Assembly: GCA_933207985.1 (NCBI GenBank)
Contig: OW240915.1
Coordinates: 106,481,271 to 106,545,270 of the forward strand
Origin: Pelobates cultripes
Lineage: Eukaryota > Chordata > Amphibia > Anura > Pelobatidae
Direction: 5' to 3'
DNA length: 64,000 nucleotides
The translations under genes were made by a program, and so were the position numbers. The notes beneath the pieces are model-generated. The model was not told the origin of the DNA. It did no database searches and saw only the letters and a list, made by a program, of their open reading frames with translations. Shown here in pieces: positions 11,287 to 22,494 of the stretch. Each line of letters starts with the position of its first letter. Positions within the stretch are counted from its first letter, which is position 1.

Positions 11287-12713
11287 AACATTTTATTTAT
11301 TTTTAGTTTTTTGTTCCATTTATTTTTTTAAAGCAGCCCCTGCCTTCATTATACCCTGCTCCCCCACAGTACTACCCCCCTCTACAGTGCCTGCCTCCAT
11401 AATACTGCCCCAGCCTCCTCCTCTACAACCCCTGCCTCCCCCTCTACAGCCTGGCCTCCATTATACTGCCCTGTCCCTACCTCTACAGCCCATGTCTCAA
11501 TTTGACTGCCCCTACCTCCCCCTCTACAGCCCCTGCCTCCATTATACTGCCCTTGCCTCCATAATACAGCCCCTGTTCCCCCTGTAGAGTCTCTGTCCCC
11601 TGCTCTACAGAACCTGCAACCATTATACTGCCCCTGTCCTCCCCTCTACAGCTCCTGCCTTCATTATACTGCCCATGTCCCCCCTATGCTGCCCCTGCCC
11701 CCCTCACAGCCCGCCCCTGCCTCCATTATACTGCCCTTGCCTCCACCATACTGCCCCTGTACCCCACTACAGCCCCTGTCCCCCACTACAAGCCCTGCCC
11801 CCTTTACAGCCTCTAACTCCCCTATTACACATCCCTTCCACTACAGCCTCTATTCCCCCGCACGCAGCCCTACCATCAACCTACTTCAGCCCCTAACTCA
11901 CTACTACAGCTCCTATTCCCCAATTAGAGCCCCTAACCTTCAACTGCAGCCCTTGTCCTTCCCCACTACATCCCCCTACTACAGCCAAAACGGGGGCAGA
12001 GGGGGGAGACACACAGAAAAGGGCTGTGGGAAAGAAGAGGGTTGTATGAGATATACAAGGGAGTATAAGACAGACTAAACAGGAGATACAATACACTAAA
12101 GGAGGTAAGAAATTCAAAAGGGGGTTTACGAGACACCGGTGAAGATGCATTTTTGGGGGAGAGGGGAATGGGTGGCAAAATGCATCTTCGCCTGTGTAGC
12201 CAAAAATCCTTGCACCGACCCTGGATGGGGGGAGTGAAAGAGACACACAGAGGGGCCTGGGAAGAGACACACAAAAGGAGCTGGGGAAAAAGAGATACAA
12301 ACTTGGCTAAGGAAGGGGAGAAAAACACAGGTGCACTGGGGGAGGGAAAAAGAGACTCACAATGGGGATGGGGTGTAATAAGAGACACACAAAAGAGGGA
12401 ATAAGAGCCCTGTCTACTAATATAAACTACCAGGATGTAACAGAACCAGTTTTGTGATTAACAGTTAGGGATGTATACCAAAATGAAAAAAAATAGACTT
12501 TTTTTTTCCTACTAGCTAGTGTGTTTGGAGTGTGCTTTAGGTGTTTGGAATGTACTTTTAAATAGACTATGCAAAATCTGTAACTAATTTTTTCTTTTCA
12601 AAATTCTGAAATATGTATCTACAAAGTAAAAAATAAAATAAAAATAGAACTCAAATTAAACTTGCCTCATACATGGTGCACACCAACAAATATTGCACAC
12701 TCCACTGGCGCTT
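10405..12713. other. Gene-free stretch with degenerate C-rich tandem repeat
   Basis: About 11330-11990 is a degenerate C-rich repeat built on phrases such as CAGCCCCTGCCTCCATTATA. It produces proline-rich open frames by composition alone. A (TA)n microsatellite lies at 11234-11282. Near 12130-12232 the complementary strand reads CAGGGTCGGTGCAAGGATTT, which looks like the end of another hAT-type element; its partner end was not identified. No gene was recognised. Confidence 0.5.
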
Positions 12714-12721
12714 AGGATGCT
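12714..12721. repeat. 8-bp target-site duplication of a hAT element (left)
   Basis: AGGATGCT directly before the terminus CAGGGCCGG, repeated exactly at 16399-16406 after the other terminus. Confidence 0.85.
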
Positions 12722-12810
12722 CAGGGCCGGATTAACATAGGGGCTGATGGAGCTGCAGCTCCAGGCCCAGGCCCAGGCCCATGGAATAGGCCCATTTAAA
12801 AAAAAAAAAA

Positions 12811-12841
<31 letters not shown>

Positions 12842-13136
12842 TACTCTTAGGTTTGCCACCTGACTGTTATTTTAATGGCACAGATGGTATTTTTGAGGCT
12901 GCCTGGCTGTGACGGTATTGCAGTAATACCGGCAATACAAATGCAGGTATTTCCTCAGAATAAATGGAAATTACTCTGCAATACCAGCACCGGCCAGTAG
13001 GGGTCACTGTGTGTGGAGAGAGGCAGGGATAGGAAGTTACAGAATATCCCTGCCTCTCTCTGCTACTCACTGATCCGTGGAGGAGCAGCTACACAGCACA
13101 GAGAGTCCAGACAGCATCTCTACAGCTCAAGTAAGT

Positions 13137-14415
13137 GAGGGATAGGGGAAAGGCAGCAGGGACACATGGGGACACTGAGACACTAGGGGACACATGGGGA
13201 CACTGAGACACTAGGGGACACTGAGACACTAGGGGACACATGGGGGCACAGACACTAGGGGACACTGAGACACTAGGGGACACATGGGGACACAGACACT
13301 AGGGGACACATGGTGACACTGAGACACTAGGGGACACATGATGACACATACACTAGGGGACACTGAGACACTAGGACACAGACACTGGGAGACCTGTGAA
13401 CACTGAGACACTTGGGGACACTGGAAAACATGGGGACACTGGAAAACATGGGGACACTGAGACACTAGGGGACACAGAGACACTAGGACACATGGGGACA
13501 CAGACACTGGGAGATTTGGGGACACTGAGACACTTGGGGACGCTGAGACACTTGGGGACGCTGAGACACTAGGGGACGCTGAGACACTAGGGGACGCTGA
13601 GACACTAGGGGACGCTGAGACACTAGGGGACGCTGAGACACATGGGGATGCTGAGACACATGGGGATGCTGAGACACATGGGGACGCTGTGAGACATAGG
13701 GACATTGGGAGACATTGGGACACGGAGACACAATGTCCCCCAGCCAGTGTCCCTAGTGTCCCCATGTGTCCCAGTGTCCCCATGTCTATGTCCACAACTG
13801 TCCCCATGTCTCCCCAAGTGTCTGTCTCCCAGCCAGTGTCCCCCAGTCTCCCAGTGTCCCCTAGTCTCCCAGTGTCTGTGTCCCTAGTGTTTTAGTGTCC
13901 CCAAATGTTTCAGTGTCTCCATGTCTCCCAGTGTGTTCCTAGTGTCTCAGTGTGCCTGGTGTCCCCATGTCTCCCAGTGTCCCTATATGTCCCAGTGTCC
14001 ACATGTCTATGTCCACAACTGTCCCCATGTCTCCCAGTGTCGCCAAGTGTCTGTCTCCCAGCCAGTGTCCCCTAGTCTCCCAGTGTCCCCTAGTCTCCCA
14101 GTGTCTGTGTTCCCATGTCTGTGTCCCCAAATGTTTCAGTGTCCCCATGTCTCCTAGTGTCTGTGTCCCTAGTGTCTCAGTGTCCCCATTTCTCCCAGTT
14201 TCCCTAAATGTCTCAGTGTCCCCGGGTCTCTCAGTGTCCCCGGAATCCTAGTGACACGGGGACACACTGAGACATTGGGACACTGGGAGAAATGGGAACA
14301 CAGACACTAGGGGACTGCGCGACATGGGGACACTGTTACTGTGATACATAGGGACACTGAAACACTGGGTGACTTGCGAGACTGAGACACTGGGAGACAG
14401 GGAGACACTGGGAGC
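13137..14415. repeat. Minisatellite based on GACACTGAGACACTAGGG, with strand switches
   Basis: Degenerate units of about 18-21 bp of the form GGGGACACTGAGACACTA run on the plus strand from about 13150 to 13730. The same unit then runs in complement (CAGTGTCCCCATGTCTCCC) from about 13735 to 14250, and returns to the original orientation from about 14252 to 14415. The long serine/valine/cysteine-rich reading frames over this area come from the repeat and are not genes. Confidence 0.85.
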
Positions 14416-14539
14416 AATCCATCTATACAGCAGAATCAAACTGTGAGTAATTTGGTGATTTTAAAGAATTTTCTCTGATGTCACTCCTTGTGATTTACAT
14501 CACGTGATGTCACGCGTAACTAATTAATTATACAAATGA

Positions 14540-15021
14540 TTACAGGACCACTCTAGGCACCCAGACCACTTCAGCTTAATGAAGTGGTCTGGGTGCCAGG
14601 TCCAGCTAGGGTTAACCCATTTTTTCATAAACATAGCAGTTTCAGAGAAACTGCTATGTTTATGAATGGGTTAAGCCTTCCCCTATTTCCTCTAGTGGCT
14701 GTCTCATTGACAGCCACTAGAGGCGCTTGCGTGCTTCTCACTGTGATTTTCACAGTGAGAGCACACCAGCGTCCATAGGAAAGCATTATGAATGCTTTCC
14801 TATGTGACCGGCTGAATGCGCGCGCATTCAGCCGCATGGGAGGAGAAGAGGAGGATCGGAGGAGGAGAGCTCTCCGCCCAGCGCTGGAAAAAGGTAAGTT
14901 TTAACCACTTTCCCCTTTCCAGAGCCGGGCGGGAGAGGGACCCTGAGGGTGGGGGCACCCTCAGGGCACTATAGTGCCAGGAAAACGAGTATGTTTTCCT
15001 GGCACTACAGTGGTCCTTTAA
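14540..15021. mobile_element. T2/Kolobok-like MITE
   Basis: The left end is TTACAGGACCACTCTAGGC (the target TTAA is mutated to TTAC). The right end is CACTACAGTGGTCCTTTAA. It belongs to the same subfamily as 2490-2924 and is nested inside the hAT element. Confidence 0.75.
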
Positions 15022-15097
15022 CCCCTTAAGGACACACGACATGTATGACATGTCATGATTCCCTTTTATTCCAGAAGTTTGGTCCTTAAGGGGTTAA
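15022..15097. mobile_element. Short TTAACCCC repeat, copy 1
   Basis: A 75-bp unit opening CCCCTTAAGGACACACGAC and ending GGTCCTTAAGGGGTTAA, so its termini are inverted. Near-identical copies occur at 62485-62559 and 62705-62783. The termini match those of the long repeats at 1-1820 and 37800-39400, suggesting a minimal derivative of that family. Confidence 0.75.
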
Positions 15098-15155
15098 GGC
15101 TGGTATTTTTTTCCAAGAAAGGTGGCAACCTTAACTACTCTTCACATACTCTTGC

Positions 15156-15677
15156 TTAAAGGAGCACTAGAGGGTCAGGAAAACAATCATGTATTTCTGA
15201 CCCTATTATGTTAAAACCACCACCCTGGGCCCTTCTTGCCTCCCTAAATATAGTAAAATATTACTTGTATTCAATTCTGCAGCTGCTGGCTCAGAAGTGG
15301 TGGTCTGAGCAAATTACAATACTTCCCCATAGGATTGGCTGAGACTGTCAACTAGGCAGATCATGGGCTGAGCCAGCACAAGTCCAACATAGCCCTGGCC
15401 AATCAGCATCTCCTCATAAAGATACATTGAATCAATGCATCTCTATGAGGAAAGTTCAGTGTCTGCATGCAGAGGGTGGAGACACTGAATGGAAGTGCTG
15501 CACACTAGGCAGTACTGCCCCAGGAAGCACCTCTAGCAGCCATCTAAGGAGCAGCCAGTGGAGTTATTTTCTCTGAAAACACAGTGTTTACTGCAAAAAG
15601 CCTGAATGAAATGATTCTACTTACCAGAACAAATACAATAAGCTGTAGTTTTTCTGGTGACTATAGTGTCCCTTTAA
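15156..15677. mobile_element. T2/Kolobok-like MITE
   Basis: Opens TTAAAGGAGCACTAGAGGG and ends CTATAGTGTCCCTTTAA. Same subfamily as 4574-5107. Confidence 0.75.
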
Positions 15678-16398
15678 GTTTGGAAGCTTAAGAGGGATGT
15701 ATGGGAACAAAACTTGTGTGCACTTGCTGACATTAAAGTTAGTTTAGGTAATGCAGACGTTGGTCTCTCTAACACTGTGACATGTCCCCTTTCTTCTACA
15801 CTCACTACAGACATCTTTTCTCTGTCTCAGACTATATACCAGGAACTTCTGCCTGCTAGTAAGAAGGTAAGGAGACAAGTGGACCAGCGAGTGCTAGGGG
15901 ACAGTCCTTAGAAAGAATGGAGTGAGCGCATCATTAGATGCATTTATGTCAAGCTCAAAGTGCTGCCTGTATAGTATGCCCTTAGTTGGACAGCCTGCAG
16001 GATTGGCAGGCAGCCTGACATGCATTCATGCCAGGCTGACCTTCCAATTCTTTGGACAAACATGCCCCTTTTTGGGCATGTTCACCCCTTTTGGCAGGCC
16101 TTGTCACGTGATTCGCGCCAGTGGCACACCCTTTTACCCTGCCCATTGTCTTCCTGCTTCACTGGACACTGCTGTTAGGGGGGTATGGATTTACTTGAAA
16201 GATGAAAGCATAAATTAGAGAGAAATTAGCATAGAGTATGTGTTTACTTATAGCTGCATCCTATGAGTTTCCCTCCAGCACCATCTCCATCAGATACATG
16301 AGGTATGATTGTTTTAGTGTTTTTGGTCGATAAGATTCCATAATTAGGCCCATCATAATTGTCAGCACCAGGCCCACTGTGCTCTTAATCCGGCCCTG

Positions 16399-16406
16399 AG
16401 GATGCT
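16399..16406. repeat. 8-bp target-site duplication of a hAT element (right)
   Basis: AGGATGCT, identical to 12714-12721. Confidence 0.85.
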
Positions 16407-16461
16407 ATTACAACTTCCCCAGTGAAGGTGATCCATTTTACAAAAAGTATTCTCTCTAAGG

Positions 16462-17791
16462 CAGCGTTTCCCAATTGGTGTTCCGCGTCCGCAAGAACAA
16501 AACTTGGGTTCCGCCGTGAATTGCCCCATCCAAGATGGCCACCGCTCCCTGCTGTTCCCAAATAGGCCTGTGAGCAAGATTGACTGCCAGTGTTGTGACG
16601 TCAGATGTCAACCACATAGTTGGCAAAGTACAGGTATTAAATAGACTCAGTAATGTGCAGCATGTGCGACAAGCAGGTAAATAATGTCTGGAATAAATGG
16701 TCACTAAGAACCGTTTAGCCGTTGATATGTTACTTTTGGTATAGTATTTTAGAGTAATTATTTAACATGCACCACACAGACAGCCTCTGGCATTTCCTTT
16801 TTTATTTTTTATGTTATGTGTACATTATTTTTTCACAGGCAGCTGGTAATCTCCTATTTATATAGGTTTAATAAATATAAAGTATTTTGATGTTGCTATA
16901 GAATTATAGAAACATGTCTGATTCTCTGTTTCAGTGTTAAAGTCATTTGTTCAACTGTTAAAACAGTTTTTGTTTGTGACAGTTGAAGCACCATAACCAC
17001 TGTTTATCAGTATCCTTTGCAGTGAGGTAGTAAAATCTGTAGTACAGTGTTCTTTTTGCTCCAAGACCGACTCCAAATCCTACTTACATTATGTTCTTTT
17101 TAAGAGCTTTATAAAAAAAACAGCATCTATTGCAGTCAGGTAGTGAGATCTGTATTTTTTTCAGTTGAGAAAAAATTTTTTTTTTTTTTTTTATTACCAA
17201 CCAACAACGATGAATTTGGACTTCTGGTTAAAACAAGGAACTATCGAGAAAAATACTACTTCTAACTGTTTGACACTTATAGAAACCGAGAAAGACGATA
17301 CAACAAGAAATCAAGAAAACTGGTCCGAAATAGTTGAATCTACTGTTTCTCAAACAGAGACAAGTGTCAAGTCAAAGAAAAAAAGGAAAGCACACAATGC
17401 TACCCAATCTGCTTCTCAAACAAAGAAAAGAAAGTATGATGACCGTTATTTATCATTTGGATTCACAAGTGCCAGAAATAAAAATATTCCTCAAGCACAA
17501 TGCATACTTTGCAAGAAAATATTGCCAAACCGTTTAGCACCTGCTAAATTACTCCGTCATTTTGAGCAAAACCACGCAGAGTACAAAGATAAAAACATTG
17601 GCTTTTTTTAAGCGAAAGCTTTAGGAGTATCATAAGATGAAACAGTTTATGAGCAAAATATTTAAAAATGATAATGAAAAAGCCACTCATTAAAAGCTTT
17701 GTGCTACAGTGCAAATTGTTTTGGGGGGGTTCAACGATGTTCTTCTACTATGTCAAAGGGTTCCACAGGAAAAATTAATTGGGAACCACTG
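16462..17791 (+). mobile_element. hAT-type element with a BED zinc-finger remnant
   Basis: The left terminus is CAGCGTTTCCCAATTGG. The right terminus, read in complement, is CAGTGGTTCCCAATTAA. Flanking octamers CTCTAAGG (16454-16461) and CTCTAAGA (17792-17799) match at 7 of 8 positions, fitting an aged hAT target duplication. The interior carries the N-terminal part of a transposase-like protein (17213-17611) and lacks the catalytic and dimerisation regions, so it is an internally deleted, non-autonomous copy. Confidence 0.8.
17165..17611 (+). pseudogene. hAT transposase N-terminal fragment with BED-type zinc finger
   Basis: The frame is open from 17165; the more plausible start is the methionine at 17210 (MNLDFWLKQG), after a poly-T tract that the longer version would translate as phenylalanines. 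A lysine-rich linker with SKKKRKAH could serve nuclear import. It leads to DRYLSFGFTSARNKNIPQAQ, then CILCKK and LLRHFEQNHAEY, giving the Cys-x2-Cys and His-x4-His ligands of a BED finger as found in ZBED5/FAM200-type hAT proteins (family knowledge). The frame stops after KDKNIGFF at 17611, where related proteins continue into the catalytic domain. It is therefore a truncated relic inside the hAT element at 16462-17791, not a host gene. Confidence 0.7.
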
Positions 17792-17799
17792 CTCTAAGA

Positions 17800-18124
17800 G
17801 ATCCAGGACAATAAAAGAGTTATATTCCCCTCCCCATTATATGGTATGGGTTGGTATACATGTAGTCATACATAACCAGGAGTGAAAATTTTGGTTATGA
17901 GTCCTACTGAGATGGCACAGTTTACTTTAATTTAAAAAAAATTAAAAATAATAAACCTAATACTGCAGTCAGAAGGTTCCAAGTAGATAATGTAATATGC
18001 TAAAGAATAGTATAAACTATAAAATTAACTTGTTAATATATGCCAACATAAACAAATATTTATGGAGCCATGAGAATAAAAAATAAATAAAAAGCAAAAA
18101 CAAACAAACAAAAAAATTAAAATA

Positions 18125-18185
<61 letters not shown>

Positions 18186-18413
18186 GTAAGGCCTGTAGTT
18201 GTGGGAGGGGCTTGTCTGGTCTATAAATTCACAGGCATCCTCTTCCTCTCATAGAAATGCAGGAGACATTTTGGGCCGGTCGTATCGGGATAAACATATA
18301 TATGTCTATGGTACCCGGCAGATCAGAGTCGTCTGTTTGCTTGTGGTTTTGCTACCGCTCTACAAAGCACCTTGGGAACCAGGTAGGTGCAGGGATTGAA
18401 AATTGAAAATCCA
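17800..18413. other. Gene-free stretch with TA microsatellite
   Basis: A (TA)n microsatellite of about 50 bp at 18129-18181, flanked by A-rich DNA. No gene was seen. Confidence 0.5.
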
Positions 18414-20926
18414 TTAAAGCGGCACTGTCATGCCGAATCCCGTTTTTGGTTTTTTTAACCCCCCTCCCCACTCCACTACATCCAATTGACCCACTAGTCA
18501 CCCTCAAATGCCCCTAAGCCCCCCACATTACCTATTTTTTAATCCTTATTTTCTGCCCCGATCTTTATTCAGGGAGCCGCCATCTTTGTGTGGGTAGGTG
18601 AAGTCCCTGTGGGACACGTCATCAGCCCACACTAGGCAGACACTGAGATTCCCGCACATGCCCAGTGAAACACCTGGACATGCGAACGGGAATTTCATCT
18701 ATTCACTCATTCATCAGACAGACGAATGAGTGAATAGACATATCAGCCAAACAAACAAACACAATGTATCAGTGTATGTTTGTTCGTGCAACTTATTACA
18801 GGGAGGGAGCTACCGGCGTGCAGCTCCCTCCTTGTAATATGTAAAGATAGAAGCAGCAGGGAGCAGTGCTCCCCACCACTTCATAAGCCCCCCCAGTACC
18901 CCCTCTCACTCTATGGGGGTCAATATGACCCCCATAATAGCACAAGAGAGATTAAAATCTCCCAAATGCCCCTACTCGCTATACAGCGAGTAGGGGCATG
19001 TCTACTAAACAGTGAGCAGCCTGTGGCTGCTCACTGTTGAAAAAAAATGACAAATTACAATAAGGGGGGCGGACTTATTGTCCTCCCCCCCTCCCCCACC
19101 CTGAGCGGTGGGTGGGGGCCCCAGTAAAACAATAAGGGGGGGGGTACCTACTGTCCTCCCCCCCTGGCCCCCACCCCTGCGCGGTGGGTGGGGGCCCTAA
19201 TAAAACAATAAGGGGGGGGGGACCTACTGTCCTTCCCCCCAGCCCCCACCCCTGAGCGGTGGGTGGGGGCCCTAATAAAACAATAAGGGGGGGGGCCTAC
19301 TGTCCTCCCCCCCGCCCCCACCCCTGAGCGGTGGGTGGGGCCCTAATAAAACAATAAGGGGGGGAACCTACTGTCCTCCCCTTGCCCCCACCCCTGAGCG
19401 GTGGGTGGGGGCCCTAAATAAAGATATGGGGGGGGGAACGTCTGGCCCCCACCCCTGCGCGGTGGGTGGGGGCCCTTATAAAACAATAAGGGGGGGGGAC
19501 CTACTGTCCTCCCCCTACCCTGGCGTGGTGGGGGGCTAGTAAAACAATAAGGGGGACCTACTGTCCTCCCCCACAGCCCCCCCCCTGGCGGTGGGTGGGG
19601 CCCTAATAAACTGTAAGGGGGGACCTACTGTCCTCCCCCTAACCCCACCCCTGGCGGTGGGTGGGGGCCTAAATGGCTGCAATCAAGGTGACTAGGGGTC
19701 CCAAGCCCCTAGTCACCCCCCCCACCCAAAAAAACTTATCCCCTACCTACCCCCCTCACCCTAAAAATAGTGAGGGGGGAATAAAATAACTAAACTGTAA
19801 AAAAAAAAATAAACTTACCATTTGACGTCTTATTTTTTCTAAAATCTTCTTTCTTCAGCCCCCAAAAAGGTCAAATAAAAATCCATTATACCCGTCGCAC
19901 TTAAAAAAAAAAAAAAAACGAGCGCAAAAAAAAATTAATCCATGTTCGCCCTTCAAGGGCACGCCGCAGACTGAGCTCCGCAGGGCGGGTCAAGGCTTAT
20001 AAAGCCTTGCCCCGCCCTGCAATTAGGCTTAGAACACTCTGATTGGTGGGTTTAAGCCAATCAGAGTGTTATGAGTAATTTTACACAGCGTGGGAAATTT
20101 TAAAACAATTCCCCTTATTGTTTTATTAGGGCCCCCACCCACTGCGCAGGGGTGGGGGCCAGGGGGGGAGGACACTAGGTCCCCCCCCTATTGTTTTATT
20201 AGGGCCCCCCCGCGCAGGGGTGGGGGCCAGGGGCCGGTCCCCCCCCCCATCTTTATTTCGGGCCCCCACGGGGGGGGGTATATTGTTTTGTTGTTTGTTT
20301 TTTTACAGTGAGCAGCTATATGCTGCTCACTGCTTACTACACATGCCCCTACTCGCGGTATAGCGAGTAGGGGCATTTAATTTACTAATACTAAGTAATC
20401 TTTACTTAGTATTAGTAAATGTGGCTGAAAGACCAATTTAGGTCTTTCAGCCTTTTAGTAGATAGCTCCCTGATACCGTGGGAATTAGGGAGTTATCTAC
20501 TAAGCGGCTGCAAGATGCAGCCACAGCAATGAATAGGATCAGAGTTTCATTCATTAGAATGAAATTCCGATCCGAATAAAGTGCCGAATTGCGTTCTAAA
20601 AGAAACGAACAGACTGTTCTCATTCAGTTAGAACGCAATTCGGCAGTTTTGTGTAAAATGACAGGAAGCATTGTGGGAACACAGAGGGAAGGTAAGGATC
20701 ATGGGAAAATTGCTCTGACCAGCGGAAATGAAGCACACTTTGCTCCTCCGCTGGTCAGAGCTGGTCAAGCGGAGGAATCCTCCATAAGGCAAAGAGTCCC
20801 TACTTTGTCTTATGATTTTAAAGAAAACTAAAGAAGACAGGAAGAAAAGAATAACAGATCCTGAGAGAGGGGGAGAAGAGGAAGAGATTGAGGAAAGGTA
20901 AGTTCGGCATGACAGTGCCGCTTTAA
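18414..20926. mobile_element. TTAA-flanked foldback-like transposon with tandem array
   Basis: A 2.5-kb element whose first 24 bases (starting TTAAAGCGGCACTGTCATGC) are perfectly complementary to its last 24. Both ends carry TTAA, which can be the duplicated target of T2/Kolobok or piggyBac elements. Further inverted blocks lie inside: ATGCCCCTACTCGC with its partner around 18966-19000 and again around 20343-20380, plus GTGAGCAGC hairpins at 19012-19038 and 20308-20331. A G/C-rich tandem array occupies 19060-19680. A second hairpin of GTTAGAACGCAATTCGGC type spans about 20581-20646. No transposase frame was found, so it is non-autonomous. Confidence 0.8.
19060..19680 (+). repeat. Tandem array of about 70-75-bp G/C-rich units
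   Basis: Around eight or nine units. Each contains AATAAGGGGGGG, ACCTACTGTCCTCCCCC, CCCACCCCTGAGCGGTGGG and TGGGGGCCCTAATAAAACA. Each unit can fold on itself because the CCCACC and GGTGGG blocks are complementary. Two to three units in the opposite orientation are found at about 20105-20275. G-run lengths vary between units. Confidence 0.8.
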
Positions 20927-21689
20927 AAAGTAAGTGCTTACGTGCAAATACTCTTAGAACAGTAATAGGAAGGGAGTACAGATAAGACATAGGGATGAGC
21001 GTCATGTACACATAACAAATAAGTTTCAAGGTAAGAGAGAACAAAATGATTAGAGCAGAGACATCTTAGGTGGGGGCTCTCTGCTCCCGGAACTTAGACA
21101 TATATGGTCTTAAGTGTTGTTTAAGCATCAACAATTTCCTGAGTCCAATTTAGCCAATTTTAATATAGGATATCATTATATGACACCTATAAGCTTGAGC
21201 ATTGGAATCAAGATAAATTCTATCACAAATTCTATCACATGTGAACCTGCATTCTTTTAGTAGTATTTATTTTATCTGTTCATTATTTTTTCATTATTTG
21301 TGCCTTTCAATGGTATTAGATACTCTCATGGAGTAGGATCACAGACTCATTGGATAGTGGATAAGAGTAGAAAGATAGGGAAGAGTTTAAAAAAAAAAGA
21401 CAAAGATAATTGCCATAGAATCCTTCTAATGAGCTGTCACACGCACTGTAAATAAAGTATTTACAGGCATAACTAAAGCAATTCAATTTGCCTGAGAAAC
21501 TCTGTTTATCCTTATGCATGTTTGATTTCATTTACTCTGAAAAGTTTTTTAGATTTATTTTATTCTAATGCAGAGATGTGTTTTTATTTCAATTTTGCTT
21601 TGAATTTTTTTTCTTACTCTTGCCCCTGTACCTTGATACTAAATTTCACCTCTGTCCTTGTGTTACCTCATTGTTTTATTTCTTTGCAG
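20927..21689. other. Upstream flank of STARD3NL exon 2
   Basis: Intronic sequence ending in the polypyrimidine tract and CAG before 21690. The untranslated first exon and the promoter of STARD3NL could not be located anywhere upstream; no clear CpG-rich promoter stretch stands out apart from transposon sequence. Confidence 0.5.
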
Positions 21690-21761
21690 AGATGCTGCAC
21701 CCATATGGACTCATTCCCAAGTGATGTGAAAGGCGAGAGGAAGCCGTTTTAAAATTAAGAC
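21690..21761 (+). other. STARD3NL: STARD3NL 5' UTR part of exon 2
   Basis: Follows the acceptor TTTATTTCTTTGCAG at 21675-21689 and precedes the first ATG. There is an in-frame stop upstream (TAA in TTTTAAAATTAAG), so translation does not start earlier in this exon. Confidence 0.8.
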
Positions 21762-21989
21762 ATGATGAACCATCAATCAGATGACGTGCCTTGTATGCAG
21801 AGCAGTCTCCTGGGCTCCCATAGCTCTGTGCATGAAGTCCAGTCAATCAATAGTGCGGAACTGGTTGCCAGACTAGAATCTTACGAAGGCTCTGGAAAAA
21901 AAGGAATTTCTGATGTCAGAAGAACATTCTGTCTGTTTGCAACTTTTGACCTACTGTTTGTTACATTACTCTGGATTATTGAGCTCAAT
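21762..21989 (+). CDS. STARD3NL: STARD3NL (MENTHO) coding exon 2
   Basis: First coding exon of STARD3 N-terminal-like protein, a late-endosome membrane protein that binds cholesterol through its MENTAL domain and tethers endosomes to the ER. Codons 1-76 start MMNHQSDDVP; the second ATG (21765) aligns with the usual MNH start, so either could be used. The hallmark block is ARLESYEGSGKKGISDVRRT, followed by the first transmembrane helix (FCLFATFDLLFVTLLWIIEL). The exon ends in phase 0 at a GTGAGT donor. Summed over seven coding exons the protein is 234 residues, the same length as I recall for human. Four MENTAL helices are encoded by exons 2, 4, 5 and 6. All splice sites are GT/AG and no frame is broken, so the gene appears functional. 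Confidence 0.95.
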
Positions 21990-22018
21990 GTGAGTAAATC
22001 AGAATTTTAAAGGTATAT

Positions 22019-22494
22019 TTAAAGGAATACTGTAGTGCCAGGAATGCACAACTGTATTCCTGGCACTACCACTCCCCCCTCCCTCGTCCCCCTCCATGGT
22101 AAATAAAGGCTTAAAAGCCCTTTAATTACTTATCCAATCCCAGTACTGATGTTGTTCGGAGCTGGGGCGACGCTCGACCCCTGTCCCGCGATGAGCAGGG
22201 TGTAATGCGCACGTGCGGGCAAATGTCGCGCGTGTTAGACCTCCCTATTGGAAAGCATTGAATCAGTGCTTTCCCATGTGGAAAATCTGATGCTGGAGGT
22301 CCGATAACGGACTAAAGCTCTGTTTTAATTCATGAAGTGCCCTAGTGGCTGTCTGGTAGACAGCCACTCAAGGCAGACTTAGAGCTGCAATGTAAACATT
22401 ACAGTTTCTATGGAGCACTAAGTGCAAAAGGGACAGTGCACCCAGACCACTTCAATTAGCTGGAGTGGTCTGGGTGCCTACAGTGTCCCTTCAA
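22019..22494. mobile_element. T2/Kolobok-like MITE in STARD3NL intron 2
   Basis: Begins TTAAAGGAATACTGTAGTGCC, only 30 bp after the exon 2 donor, and ends CTACAGTGTCCCTTCAA (target TTAA changed to TCAA). A further MITE end, CTATAGTGTTCCTTTAA, lies at 22751-22767, so a second, merged copy may occupy 22495-22767. Confidence 0.65.

Larger units (their letters stand above)
12722..16398. mobile_element. hAT-type non-autonomous transposon carrying a minisatellite
   Basis: A 3.68-kb element with 14-bp inverted termini, CAGGGCCGGATTAA at the left and its complement at the right. It is bracketed by a perfect 8-bp duplication (AGGATGCT), the hallmark size for hAT transposases. No transposase frame is visible. 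The interior holds homopolymer A/T runs (about 12799-12835), a strand-switching minisatellite (13137-14415), a T2-like MITE (14540-15021), a small TTAACCCC repeat (15022-15097) and a second MITE (15156-15677), all of which were probably inserted or expanded later. Confidence 0.85.

Noticed and set aside
11387..12404. Proline/leucine-rich frames on the plus strand and serine/proline-rich ones on the minus strand
   Set aside because: Composition effects of a degenerate C-rich tandem repeat; no start context, domain or splice sites.
13229..13807. 192-codon minus-strand frame and other serine/valine/cysteine-rich frames
   Set aside because: They are translations of the GACACTGAGACACTA minisatellite; every frame is open because the unit lacks stops.
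13137..14415. Regular repeats as a possible CRISPR-like array
   Set aside because: There are no unique spacers between repeats, the unit is a degenerate minisatellite, and the host is a vertebrate.
17165..17611. BED-finger frame as a host ZBED gene
   Set aside because: It lies inside hAT termini with matching 8-bp flanks and is cut off before the catalytic region.
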